Of a stretch of DNA of 61,219 bases, positions 1 through 8,988 are shown one piece after another (within the stretch, counting starts at the first letter, position 1; each line of letters starts with the position of its first letter). The notes beneath the pieces were generated by a model. It made no database searches, had not been told where the DNA came from, and worked only from the letters and a program-made list of their open reading frames with translations. The position numbers were made by a program, and so were the translations under genes. Source of the DNA: a virus; the IMG/VR virus record IMGVR_UViG_3300023074_000002, positions 1 through 61,219 of that record. One strand, 5' to 3'.

Positions 1-123
1 CTGTTGCAACATGGCATAAATAGACTGTTGAACGACTAAGGAACTTTTTTCGATTAGTTCTATTCGTCCGTCAACGTAATTGGCTATTTCAATAACCTTG
101 CTTTCTATTTGTCCGTAGTTCAT
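1..123 (-). CDS. Minor head protein, N-terminal part (cut by window start)
   Basis: The reading frame opens with ATG at 121-123, directly after the TAA of the 81-aa gene upstream, and runs 41 codons to position 1 without a stop. The residues are amphipathic and helical, as at the N-terminus of Mu gpF / SPP1 gp7-type minor head proteins that follow the portal. The rest appears to be the open frame at the far end of the window (60517-61219). The two frames differ by one base if the ends are joined exactly, so a base is missing or extra at the junction, or a short piece is absent. The position after the portal supports the call; the family assignment is inference. Confidence 0.6.
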   Translation of the reverse strand, partial: MNYGQIESKVIEIANYVDGRIELIEKSSLVVQQSIYAMLQQ

Positions 124-369
124 TTAGTTCAAACAATGTTCTATAAAGATGAACCTTTGTATGTAGAATGTTTGTGGCAATTCGCTACCTAGATAATCAA
201 TGACACGCACACCATAAGGCGCAAAGCCTTTTTCTTTTACAAACTTCTTTACTATGTAGGCGTGTCCTAAGTTCACCATATCACAATCACCATCCCCACC
301 AAAGGTATCGTTTACGCATAACGCAAACAAATCAATGTCCTTTGGGATACTAGGATAGTAATGGTTCAT
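124..369 (-). CDS. Small protein between portal and minor head genes
   Basis: An 81-residue protein that I do not recognise. It begins inside the 3' end of the portal gene (20-base overlap) and its TAA is followed at once by the ATG of the minor head protein, so all three are translationally coupled. It has a tyrosine-rich N-terminus and no membrane segment. Its place in the head operon suggests a portal- or connector-associated role, but nothing in the sequence shows this directly. Confidence 0.6.
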   Translation of the reverse strand: MNHYYPSIPKDIDLFALCVNDTFGGDGDCDMVNLGHAYIVKKFVKEKGFAPYGVRVIDYLGSELPQTFYIQRFIFIEHCLN

Positions 370-2113
370 TAGGATTAAATAATGGCGTTTGTATGTCAGC
401 TTCCCTTAGTTTATTTACCTCTATTTCGACCGTTTCATAAGTAGCATCCAATAACCATTGTTCGCCTTTTAATCGTATCAAAGTATCTATGTAAGATGGT
501 AGCTTTCGACTTAGGATTATATCTTCTTTGTTGATAGTCCCGATTGTTGAAAGTGTCAATATTTCATCATCGCTATAACCTGCCAAATCATCCATTTCAA
601 GTATCAAAGATGTTTTGCGTTTCATCAAAGCATCACCTGAATATTGTTTGTCCACGAAATCAAATACCATCTTGTTACGAACGAACGCTGGCAACCCTGA
701 CGCTTTCCCTTGCTTAAATTCGTTCAACAATTGTTCCGCCGTTTTCATTTGGAACTGTGTAGGCTTTTGAACGCTGAAAGGGTTATTGATTGGGGATAAA
801 ACACCATTAACCACACCTAGATTTCGATAAGCTATAATATCGGAAATGGTATTGTAGATTATCTTATCGAATAGATGGTTTGATATTTTGCTGATGAATT
901 GATAAAGCCTTTCTTGATCTATTGCTTTTGCTTCGCCGCTTTCTGCTTTGTCTGTTTTGTAAAGGTTGAGCGCGTGAAGTATCTTATCAAAAATATCTTC
1001 GTTCTTTTCGTGGTGGTATGTGTTTATGCCTACGTCTGGATTAACTATTTTAACCAAGTCGTTTTGCATGTCTTTTGCAGGGGCATAAATACGGTCGGAC
1101 GGGTTCATTGATACCGTCCCACGTCCTTTACATGAACGGCAATCCACAAGCTCATAATCAATACCTTCTCCGCAGTCATCGCAGGGTATGTTTTCTTTAC
1201 CTACGCCTTTACATGTGGTACACTCATCATTAGCAATAATAATAAAAGGATGGCTTGCTTCTTTATCCACCATTTGTTCGGCAGAATAAGACGAAATATA
1301 ATCATCGGCCGCCGCTTTAGCTTTCATTAAAAAGCTATCGTAAAAGCCCTGACTATTCCATACACCCCCTGCAACATCTACTGGCAAACGACCTAGCATG
1401 TGCGAATAATAACCGTCCGAATCTTTGCCTAATGCAGCCCACTTGCCATCTTCACCTTTTGTATATCTCCAAATTGTTTTGGTGTCAATGAAATAAATGT
1501 ATTGGTCACGTTTGAACAAAAGACTATCCCTATCATAAGCTAGAATATCCTTTGAGTTGACAAACCACAACCCAACATCTACCTTACCGAATGTAGGCTG
1601 ATCGTACCATGCAAGTAAGGGCATACGTAAAATAAGCCCGTTTGGATCTTCCATTATGTTTTGGATACCAACATTGGCAAACCACCCTATAAGGTCGTAA
1701 TCAATAAAATTGTTAGTCCAAATGTATTCGTTGTCCAACTCATCTTCTACCGTTATTTGGTAGTTGCTATCCTGAAAAATAGCCCCTGTAATAATGTCTA
1801 TTGTTTGTTGGAACGGTGCGCGTGTTAACGGCTTGTATTGGCTCAGTCTCCAATTCCTAGTATCTTCATGTTCCCTCGGATGCCTTGCAAATAACAGGTT
1901 TTCAAAAAACCATTGGTATTCACTACCGAAATAATAAGGAGGATTTACAATTCCTCTCTTACCCGATTTTAACCCCATGAATGCAGGACACGCGCCCGTA
2001 GTGTGCAGGCTCATGCCATAATAAACATCGCGCCACCGCTTTATCTTATCGTGGTGTTGTAGTTCGGTTGAACTTGGGCTATTGATAAAGTCTAAGGCTT
2101 CTTGGAAGTTCAT
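350..2113 (-). CDS. Portal protein with DnaJ-like zinc-ribbon insertion
   Basis: A 587-residue protein placed just upstream of the minor head gene. It has the size and make-up of a siphovirus portal: an N-terminal helical region, a core with an R-A-P-F-Q-Q-T-I-D-I-I-T-G-like segment near residue 97, and an Asp/Glu-rich C-terminal half. The portal forms the twelve-subunit ring through which DNA enters the head. Unusually, residues 298-332 hold three Cys-x-x-Cys-x-G-x-G type repeats (C298/C301, C311/C314, C325/C328), the hallmark of the DnaJ zinc-binding domain. The odd Cys pairs would leave one pair without a partner unless a further ligand exists. The portal call rests on context and size; the zinc motif is directly visible. 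Confidence 0.72.
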   Translation of the reverse strand: MNFQEALDFINSPSSTELQHHDKIKRWRDVYYGMSLHTTGACPAFMGLKSGKRGIVNPPYYFGSEYQWFFENLLFARHPREHEDTRNWRLSQYKPLTRAPFQQTIDIITGAIFQDSNYQITVEDELDNEYIWTNNFIDYDLIGWFANVGIQNIMEDPNGLILRMPLLAWYDQPTFGKVDVGLWFVNSKDILAYDRDSLLFKRDQYIYFIDTKTIWRYTKGEDGKWAALGKDSDGYYSHMLGRLPVDVAGGVWNSQGFYDSFLMKAKAAADDYISSYSAEQMVDKEASHPFIIIANDECTTCKGVGKENIPCDDCGEGIDYELVDCRSCKGRGTVSMNPSDRIYAPAKDMQNDLVKIVNPDVGINTYHHEKNEDIFDKILHALNLYKTDKAESGEAKAIDQERLYQFISKISNHLFDKIIYNTISDIIAYRNLGVVNGVLSPINNPFSVQKPTQFQMKTAEQLLNEFKQGKASGLPAFVRNKMVFDFVDKQYSGDALMKRKTSLILEMDDLAGYSDDEILTLSTIGTINKEDIILSRKLPSYIDTLIRLKGEQWLLDATYETVEIEVNKLREADIQTPLFNPNEPLLS

Positions 2114-2125
2114 AAAGAAAAGGTA

Positions 2126-2154
2126 ATATAGCCCTACCGAGTTAGCAGGGCTAT
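2126..2154 (-). terminator. Hairpin after the major tail protein gene
   Basis: An 8-bp perfect stem (ATAGCCCT / AGGGCTAT) lies between the tail protein and portal genes. On the minus strand it is followed by an imperfect pyrimidine stretch. It resembles the hairpin after the major capsid gene in position and in its trailing bases. It may be a partial terminator or an mRNA 3' end stabiliser that raises output of the abundant protein relative to the portal. Confidence 0.5.
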
Positions 2155-2157
2155 AAA

Positions 2158-2823
2158 TTAGATGTTAAGACCGATTATAGCGGCAAGGGCAGAACAATCT
2201 GCATCAGCAGCATCAATAACCAAAGCAGGGGCATAATCAGCAGTCAAAGCCAACGGATCGCCTTTAAATACAACTGTGCCTTTTTTGATTTCCAATGTGT
2301 AAGAGTTACCACCAGTACCTTGTCTTTCGAATGAACGGAAAACTTGGAACGAAGCTGCCATAGGACGGCCTAATTCGTCTTTCGCCAAATCAATTGTACC
2401 ATCGCACCATACGAACATGTAACGAAGCGACAATCCGATACTTTGTTTGTTGCCCCAAAATTTAAGGTCGGCAAACATGTTTGAAGCAGGGACACCGCTC
2501 GCACCTTCAGGAACATCAACCGCAATACGATCTTGGAAGTTCAAAGTACGTGATACTACGTTTTGTAAGGCTGGCAAACAATCCGCAACAACAAGTTCTT
2601 CAAATTCAGGATCTCCAAATTCGGCATTTACCAAAGGGCTTGTAAACACAATATCCCCCGAATCCACCAACGCCTCAACATTTGTACATGTAAGGACATC
2701 AGGTAAATCAGTTGAACAAGCAAAAAGCCCCAACTTGTAAAGACCGCGTTTTCTTATCTTGGTTTCACAACCCGCATCGGGCATTGCTGTTAATTCTACG
2801 TCTGCGCAATTTGCTGGACACAT
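2158..2823 (-). CDS. Probable major tail (tube) protein
   Basis: A 221-residue protein with a cysteine-rich start (four Cys in the first 20 residues) and a beta-rich body. No family motif is decisive. Three things point to a very abundant structural protein: its own strong promoter (2968-2975), a long structured leader, and a 13-base ribosome-site segment (CTTTAAGATTTAA on the plus strand, 2826-2838) identical to that of the major capsid gene. A trailing hairpin follows. With the capsid assigned elsewhere, the tail tube is the best guess. A head decoration protein is the alternative. Confidence 0.5.
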   Translation of the reverse strand: MCPANCADVELTAMPDAGCETKIRKRGLYKLGLFACSTDLPDVLTCTNVEALVDSGDIVFTSPLVNAEFGDPEFEELVVADCLPALQNVVSRTLNFQDRIAVDVPEGASGVPASNMFADLKFWGNKQSIGLSLRYMFVWCDGTIDLAKDELGRPMAASFQVFRSFERQGTGGNSYTLEIKKGTVVFKGDPLALTADYAPALVIDAADADCSALAAIIGLNI

Positions 2824-2967
2824 AGCTTTAAGATTTAATATTTTTAAGTATTAACCGCTTAAAGGTGTGTTATTAGACCTGATAGGGATTTAAGTCCCCC
2901 ACGACTGATACATACTATGCCTAGAGCCTTTTGGGTGGTGGCAAGCCTTACAGATAAATACTATTCA
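2824..2967 (-). promoter_or_regulatory. Structured 5' leader of the major tail protein mRNA
   Basis: About 140 untranslated bases lie between the promoter at 2968-2975 and the start codon. On the minus strand there are GC-rich segments able to pair (a CCACCACCC stretch with a GTGGGGG stretch, and GGGA with TCCC), ending in the A/T-rich ribosome site. Long stable leaders on phage structural genes usually protect mRNA or expose the start site. This role is inferred. Confidence 0.45.
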
Positions 2968-2999
2968 CAAAGATAAAGATAATTAAATATACTTTACAA
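2968..2999 (-). promoter_or_regulatory. Bacteroidota-type promoter for the major tail protein
   Basis: On the minus strand a TTG at 2999-2997 is followed after 21 bases by TATCTTTG (2975-2968), a perfect match to TAnnTTTG. Transcription should start near 2961. It sits right at the end of the preceding tail gene. Confidence 0.7.
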
Positions 3000-4568
3000 C
3001 TAAAGTACTGTTGATGAAATTCTTATTCTTATCGTATCTCCATCTACTATTCCCGTTGGGGAAGCTGGCAAATGGAACATCGAACCGCCACCATAAGCAA
3101 AGGTATTTGTTGTTATTAAAGTTCCGTTCTGCAACACCTCAACCTTATAATTCCGCCCCTGTGCCACAATAGGATCGAGATAAACCCCACATGAAGGGGA
3201 GCCTATCCAGCCTGGCACATTGTAAAATGTTTGCGTATTGTTTTGCGGTTGCATTGGCGAGAATGTAATTGTAGAACCTGGGATTGCAAAAATACCGTGT
3301 ACCTGATGCGTAAGAACATTACTAGCAGTCGTATTTTCAACAATCAAAGTAATTAAGTTGCCCTCATCATCTTCTGCACATCCAGCAACAATATTCCATG
3401 ATGTATTTTCTAAAGGCGCATATACTTTCAACTGAATGAACGATGCAAAGGTAGGATTAGCAAAAGCAAAGTTTGTGCCGCCCATCATAGGGGTGATAAC
3501 TTCTGTAGGGTCTCCCAACGCAGTTAGTGCCGCGTCTAATTGAGGTTGATAACTTGCATTGCCAATGTATCCCGTATTAACTACCTCAACACCCCCTATA
3601 AGAACAATGAATTTGTCTGGCACACTTGCTGGTTCTATGTAAATTGACTGGCTTAATGTAGGGTTAATTTGTATTGTCATTGTGGTAGGGTAAACTTGCC
3701 CACCCTGATATTCTACATTTATACCACATTGAGCAATTGAAATTATCCTATAATCGCTACCACAACTATTTGAAACCAACACATAATATTCTATATTATT
3801 AAACGGTTCGGGGTCTAACGGTATTTCAAAATATCCGTCCGCTACGGTTGGCGTTGTTACCTCATTAAACACAGCAGGGTTAACCGTTTGCTGTTGTTTG
3901 GCGTATATCGTGTGCGCTACGTTCGAACTTGTAAAGTTGATGCAAAGTAAATATTCGTCTGTTGTAGGGTCGTAATTAATCCATGCTCCCGAAATATAAG
4001 GGCTTACACAATCGCAATCTTGATTTCTAATATCTGTTATTTGTCCTGAATTACAAATGTTTGTAGCACCATCGCAGCAATCTACCCATGTGGTAACGGT
4101 TGGTGCAATAGAATTCCCTGTTGTTGGAATTATAAGATCCAAAAACGCAGGAATATTATTTGGGGTATAGGTTAATGTTTGTTGACCTCCGCCGCCCCAT
4201 TGTGTGTATTGTACGTTGAATTGACAAACACCGTTCCCAACGCCGCTAAATGTCATGTGAATGACGCTAGTATCATCACACTTTCTTGTGATGTACAATT
4301 CCGTTAAATCGGGGCAAAGGCATTCATCAGGCGGAGGGTCTTCGCTAACCGTAAATTCACGGGTAACAGCAGGGCAAATAACGCCTTCTTCATTAACAAA
4401 CCTTACCTCTAATTCATATTCGCCGTCCGCTAATCCCAATATCTGAAATGAAGCGTTTGTTTGTGCGCCTAAATCTACCCATACACCAGCAGGGAGCAAC
4501 CGATAACGCACCAAAAAATATTCGGTGGTCATTAGTACGGGATCATTAATTTGAATCGTTACGTCCAT
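3000..4568 (-). CDS. Tail-associated protein with FN3-like N-terminal domain
   Basis: A 522-residue beta-rich protein with many Cys residues. Residues 1-75 have the pattern of a fibronectin type III domain (a Tyr-Phe-Leu-Val-Arg-Tyr-Arg strand, then L-A-D-G-E-Y-E-L-E-V). It overlaps the stop of the upstream 79-aa FN3-like gene by one base (TAATG). FN3 domains are common on phage tail tips and tubes, where they help bind carbohydrate or the cell surface. The rest has no motif I recognise. Probably a tail-tip or fibre component. Confidence 0.5.
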   Translation of the reverse strand: MDVTIQINDPVLMTTEYFLVRYRLLPAGVWVDLGAQTNASFQILGLADGEYELEVRFVNEEGVICPAVTREFTVSEDPPPDECLCPDLTELYITRKCDDTSVIHMTFSGVGNGVCQFNVQYTQWGGGGQQTLTYTPNNIPAFLDLIIPTTGNSIAPTVTTWVDCCDGATNICNSGQITDIRNQDCDCVSPYISGAWINYDPTTDEYLLCINFTSSNVAHTIYAKQQQTVNPAVFNEVTTPTVADGYFEIPLDPEPFNNIEYYVLVSNSCGSDYRIISIAQCGINVEYQGGQVYPTTMTIQINPTLSQSIYIEPASVPDKFIVLIGGVEVVNTGYIGNASYQPQLDAALTALGDPTEVITPMMGGTNFAFANPTFASFIQLKVYAPLENTSWNIVAGCAEDDEGNLITLIVENTTASNVLTHQVHGIFAIPGSTITFSPMQPQNNTQTFYNVPGWIGSPSCGVYLDPIVAQGRNYKVEVLQNGTLITTNTFAYGGGSMFHLPASPTGIVDGDTIRIRISSTVL

Positions 4569-4807
4569 TAGCTTCCTGTTGTGAAATTAGTTGTTTCAAT
4601 TGGGCTTGCCTGTCCGTTACAGCACATTCTAGTAATTCTTACATTGTATGTGGTGCCTGCATCTAAAGGCAAAATGTTGAATGGCGGGGCGGTTGGATTT
4701 GGGTTCATGGTCGTGAACTGTGTTTCAAAATCCTTTTTATATTGCACGATGTAATAATTTGTGCAATCCCCAGCGTCTTTTATGTTTATAGTTGCTCCGT
4801 ATGGCAT
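4568..4807 (-). CDS. Single FN3-like domain protein
   Basis: A 79-residue protein that is essentially one fibronectin type III-like domain: a Y-Y-I-V-Q-Y-K-K strand, then L-P-L-D-A-G-T-T-Y-N-V-R-I-T-R. Two adjacent Cys lie near residues 61-62. It is coupled to the larger FN3-bearing gene that follows and lies 10 bases after the 487-aa tail gene. It could be an accessory tail-tip subunit. Confidence 0.55.
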   Translation of the reverse strand: MPYGATINIKDAGDCTNYYIVQYKKDFETQFTTMNPNPTAPPFNILPLDAGTTYNVRITRMCCNGQASPIETTNFTTGS

Positions 4808-4817
4808 TGTATTAAGT

Positions 4818-6281
4818 TTAAACGTTGTAAATTATATCTATTACTTCAATAACCGTTCCTGTCATATCAGAACTTGTTGGTGCGCCTATCCATTTCACAT
4901 TACCCATAGTATCGATCACCAATGTGGAGCCTAAAGGTATTGAAGCGTTATTTGCGTTGCTCAAATACAAAGTAGTAGGTGGCAAACAAGATGAACCTGT
5001 AATGACCGCTATTATTTCATTGTTGAATGTTGGCGAAGTTCCTGCAATGGTGTATTTAACGGTAATTTCAACATCCACTCCTACACATGGAGAGAATGTC
5101 ATTTCTTGTGTTGATGGGTTGTAACTATATTCCGATGGCGATATTGGCACCCCGTCAAATTGCACCTCATAAACATCTCCGTTTGGTGGCACGCCTGTAT
5201 CTATTATACAAGTAACCTCGTCTATTGGCGTTGTTTGGTTTACAGAACCGTCAGTTTCACCGCTTCCTATATAATTGTCGTTAAACACGCTAACACTCAA
5301 CGTCCGAACATTACCAGCACTAATTATATCCGTATCTCCTGTGTGTTGAACCCAATCAGGGAACGGTACTACATCGCAGCTTTCACCTAGAATAAACACC
5401 TCAACGCCTGTAATTTCCACAACCTCACATGTTAATTCATAAATAACAACAGGATTGATCTGTATTTGACCGCACGATCTATTGTCAACATTACCACATA
5501 ACGCAGCGTAATTAGGGCTGTTACAATCCAATGCTTTACCGAATATCTTATTTGATTGTGTAGGCGTATCAAAGAAAAGAAAAGAAGGAACGTAACCCGT
5601 GCCAACTACTTTGAATATCCTGTAGTAATCGCATTGTATTTGAATATCGGCGTTAATATCCGTTACTTCTGAAATGTTCGATTGTTGCCTATACCAATCT
5701 AGTAATTGGGTGTATGTTGATGCTACTTGCTGACCTGCCTCGTTAAAGAAGTTTTGGGTAATGATGTTAGCAGGGATTAAAAAGTGGTAGCAATTAGGCT
5801 CGCATTCGCTTTGACAGCCGTATATTTGTTGCTTCCTGCATTCGTCAATAGCCGCCCTTAATCGGTAAACAGGATTACAGAAAGTTCCAATTTCTTCAAA
5901 TGGTGTTTGGCTTGGGAATTTCATCTCCAATCCATCCCAAATCATTTGTTTTGCATGAAACTGTTCCTCCAGCTCCCTCATCTTCCACGTAGGGTAATAA
6001 TCGCCTCCCTGTAATTGATACGACACCTTAGAAAACACCTTTTGCGTCCTACAATTCAAACTATCTTGCCTTGTTATTTCGCGCGGCGTGTCTTTAATCC
6101 ATCCTCTTAAATTCGTTACCTTTTGAAAAGGGAATGCAGATACACTACCGCTACCATCGATAATGGTACCCGTGCCATAATAATTGTCCGCTATATTGTC
6201 CTTACATTCGGTAGTCGTAACCAGCTTAATAACAGGCTTGCCACACGATGTTGTAGGTCTTTTAATTCTTGATAGGTTCAT
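4818..6281 (-). CDS. Tail-tip / adhesin-like structural protein
   Basis: A 487-residue, cysteine-rich protein in the tail gene run. Residues 50-200 are rich in aromatic residues and Cys pairs. The C-terminal third is beta-rich with Ig-like strand spacing and includes a segment ending S-Y-N-P-S-T-Q-E-M-T-F-S-P. I do not recognise a family. Its position between the 170-aa and FN3 genes, with one-base overlaps, argues for a part of the tail tip or receptor-binding complex. Confidence 0.45.
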   Translation of the reverse strand: MNLSRIKRPTTSCGKPVIKLVTTTECKDNIADNYYGTGTIIDGSGSVSAFPFQKVTNLRGWIKDTPREITRQDSLNCRTQKVFSKVSYQLQGGDYYPTWKMRELEEQFHAKQMIWDGLEMKFPSQTPFEEIGTFCNPVYRLRAAIDECRKQQIYGCQSECEPNCYHFLIPANIITQNFFNEAGQQVASTYTQLLDWYRQQSNISEVTDINADIQIQCDYYRIFKVVGTGYVPSFLFFDTPTQSNKIFGKALDCNSPNYAALCGNVDNRSCGQIQINPVVIYELTCEVVEITGVEVFILGESCDVVPFPDWVQHTGDTDIISAGNVRTLSVSVFNDNYIGSGETDGSVNQTTPIDEVTCIIDTGVPPNGDVYEVQFDGVPISPSEYSYNPSTQEMTFSPCVGVDVEITVKYTIAGTSPTFNNEIIAVITGSSCLPPTTLYLSNANNASIPLGSTLVIDTMGNVKWIGAPTSSDMTGTVIEVIDIIYNV

Positions 6282-6793
6282 TAGCTTGCAAGATAGTCGT
6301 TAATGTTATAATCAAGTGCATCATATTCGCCTAAGTCCGTAACTCCCTGTGAAACAATTGTAATATCCTTAGCCAAAACGCAGCAATTATCGATACAATA
6401 TCTTTCGGTATATTTTTGGAAAATAACTCGTGGAACCGAAACAACACCCCCGCCCGAACTAATCCATTCTATTCTATTAATCGTAACGCGCAAAATAAAA
6501 CAGCTATTGGCACACATCGCAGGGCTGAATCTCTTTGCCCTCATGTTCATGTAAAACACCCCGTTAACGCCTTGAAAAACATACCATTCAAAGTACATTG
6601 TTGCATCTTCAAATACCACCAATCCATCGGGCTGCATCACTTCTATTAATAGCGAATATTGACCCGTTGGCGAAGGCGTTACGATGGCTTGAAGTATTAA
6701 GTCGTTCGCCTCAATTAAAAGGTCGCAGTAACAATCAACTCCCTGTGTGGGGTTGTTAAACTGTAAGTCATCCAATGAATTTATCCAAACCAC
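6281..6793 (-). CDS. Small tail structural protein
   Basis: A 170-residue beta-rich protein with six or more Cys. It shares its last base with the following gene start and its first with the preceding stop, so translation is coupled. It probably works with the 731-aa tail protein upstream. No motif I can name. Confidence 0.45.
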   Translation of the reverse strand: MVWINSLDDLQFNNPTQGVDCYCDLLIEANDLILQAIVTPSPTGQYSLLIEVMQPDGLVVFEDATMYFEWYVFQGVNGVFYMNMRAKRFSPAMCANSCFILRVTINRIEWISSGGGVVSVPRVIFQKYTERYCIDNCCVLAKDITIVSQGVTDLGEYDALDYNINDYLAS

Positions 6794-8988
6794 TATACGT
6801 ATCCTTTAAGGTTAATGTGTTTACCAACTTCATTCGCTGAATCGTAATCTACCGTTATTTCGCTTATCCTTCCTTCGTTATAGTAAGCCGTTGGTAATAA
6901 AACCTTAGCCCCTAACTTAACATCGCTTGCATCGTTCAACACTCCTAATCGCTCTAAATCTTCGCAGCACAGTTCTATCTTACATTCCCATTCCCTACTC
7001 GTTGCTGGATTTATTCTTGTATCATCTATCCAATGGAAGAAGTCGTAAATATTTTCTGTGTATTTTGAATTAAAGAACATTGGATAATTGCAAAGCTCGG
7101 CAGGCCGTGCATACAAATCTATGCCAAAATATTCTTGTACGGTGTATTTACCTATTGGAGTGCTGCCAAATGTCAATTGGCTTCCCGTTACATAAGTATC
7201 AGGGAAATGGTTTAGCATCCACGGTATCTGTAATTCATTGTAAATAATATTTGGTGTTGGCTCTGGATAGTTCGAGCCATTTAAACTACTTGGCGCTGTG
7301 GACTTATTTCGTATCGATTTGGCATAATCTACACCCGTATCGGTATCCCAAATGATAATCTTTGGCAAAGCACACGTTTCATCAGACATTAGCAAAGCAT
7401 AATCAGCGTATTTCTCAACGGCTGGCACAATTCCATTCGATACTATTGCAGGGATGGTAGGATTTAGCGCAGCACCGCCCAAAAGAACCTGCATTGCGTT
7501 ACTTAGATAATCTTCACTGGCACCGTCTAATCTAAATCTTGTGCCTCCGAATTGCACTGTTTTATCCAACTCACCTTCGTAGTTAGGGTTATTGGTCTTA
7601 TCTCCCATTGGTATCAAATCGTTCATGTAACCTAAAGCTGCATTTGCGCACGTGTCGGCTGCGTCATCAGCGTATAAGCCCCTCATGTAGGCGTATTGTC
7701 TTTTGTCCAACCAACTAAAACACATACCCTGCAATATTTTGTTTCTATCTTCGGCATTATCCTGAAAGTTATATAAAGCCGCGCCTGTTGTAAATTGGTC
7801 TTTCCTGTAAAAGAATAATGTAGGCGTTACGCCGTTAACATTGGTTAATCTCCACTCATGGTTGAACGCGCCTTTTAATTCATCTAGGAACATATCCAAA
7901 GATATGGGCGGCCTATTATCTGTAATGTAGTAGTCTGTAAGATTCGGGTCATTATTAAAAAGTCCCCGAAATATACGTATCCCTCTTTTAATTGGCGCAT
8001 GTAAGTATGTTGCATTATAATATGGGTTATCCCTTTGCTTTACTTGCCTATCGCTCGAAAGGTCAATGTTTAAAGTGGTGCTATGAGTTAACGGTGAAGT
8101 AATACCATCAACATAAATACCGCACTTCTTACAAACATTGTCTATATAATCACGAATTAATGGTGCGGGATGAACCCGCCCACAACCCGAACTTTCCATA
8201 AAGAAAGACTCCGCTAAGTCCAAAGGATTAAAGAACGAAAGGTAATCAACTGGATCTTGCCCCGTTAGCCATGCGATGGCGTTTATTATTGCGATGACTA
8301 CGTTTATAATCGCAATTATAGTATTGATAATTGGAGTTAAAAGAATAAGGATAGTAAAAACCAAAGACATCAGCCACCAAAGAACGATCATCATTCCGTT
8401 GGGCTTAACTTCGTTGCAATAAACAAATCTAGGGTGCTTCTTTGTAGGTTCTGACTGAAACCATCCTTGCCAATTATCGCTAATAATAGTCGTTTGCATG
8501 CATTGCAAAGCAGGGTCTTTCTGTTGTATCGTTACGCTAAACTCACATATCTCATCGGCGCACCAAGTGACTTGTTTTGCTTTTATGATCCAATCTTCGT
8601 ACCGTCCGCAACTTGTATCTATAATCCTTACGTCAATGGCGTTAAGTGGTGCCGCAACATGATCTATAAGCCATTCCTTAATGAATTGATAGGCGTTATT
8701 CTCAATTAGGATATTACTACTGGCTGTCTTTTTTGAAAACATGGCACCAGCGCTAACAACGCCTTGTTGATCGCGCTCTTTTGTCCACGTTAATTGAAGT
8801 GTATCTAAGTTTGCAACATCTTCAGTAATATCAAAGTAATTAGGAACGGGAACGGTACCAGATACGGGGTGTAACTGCGAAGGATTAAGCCCCGCATAAA
8901 CAATATTTTGCCCTTGTACCAACCCCTGTGTAGGGCTTGTTTCAATAGCTTGGTATTGCGTGTGTCGTATCTGTATTTGTAACTCCAT
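6793..8988 (-). CDS. Large tail-tip protein with a hydrophobic segment
   Basis: A 731-residue protein directly downstream of the tape measure gene, where distal tail / tail-associated lysin proteins lie in siphoviruses. Residues about 200-243 are almost entirely hydrophobic (WWLMSLVFTILILLTPII and an Ile/Ala-rich stretch), long enough for two membrane passes, which is unusual in a virion protein. The C-terminal end (V-K-L-G-A-K-V-L-L-P-T-A-Y-Y) is echoed by a short frame at 13.4-13.6 kb. A membrane-penetrating tail-tip role is plausible but inferred. Confidence 0.5.
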   Translation of the reverse strand: MELQIQIRHTQYQAIETSPTQGLVQGQNIVYAGLNPSQLHPVSGTVPVPNYFDITEDVANLDTLQLTWTKERDQQGVVSAGAMFSKKTASSNILIENNAYQFIKEWLIDHVAAPLNAIDVRIIDTSCGRYEDWIIKAKQVTWCADEICEFSVTIQQKDPALQCMQTTIISDNWQGWFQSEPTKKHPRFVYCNEVKPNGMMIVLWWLMSLVFTILILLTPIINTIIAIINVVIAIINAIAWLTGQDPVDYLSFFNPLDLAESFFMESSGCGRVHPAPLIRDYIDNVCKKCGIYVDGITSPLTHSTTLNIDLSSDRQVKQRDNPYYNATYLHAPIKRGIRIFRGLFNNDPNLTDYYITDNRPPISLDMFLDELKGAFNHEWRLTNVNGVTPTLFFYRKDQFTTGAALYNFQDNAEDRNKILQGMCFSWLDKRQYAYMRGLYADDAADTCANAALGYMNDLIPMGDKTNNPNYEGELDKTVQFGGTRFRLDGASEDYLSNAMQVLLGGAALNPTIPAIVSNGIVPAVEKYADYALLMSDETCALPKIIIWDTDTGVDYAKSIRNKSTAPSSLNGSNYPEPTPNIIYNELQIPWMLNHFPDTYVTGSQLTFGSTPIGKYTVQEYFGIDLYARPAELCNYPMFFNSKYTENIYDFFHWIDDTRINPATSREWECKIELCCEDLERLGVLNDASDVKLGAKVLLPTAYYNEGRISEITVDYDSANEVGKHINLKGYV

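Noticed and set aside
4261-4446. Plus-strand frames in the tail genes
   Set aside because: All are shadows of large minus-strand genes with normal coding pattern.
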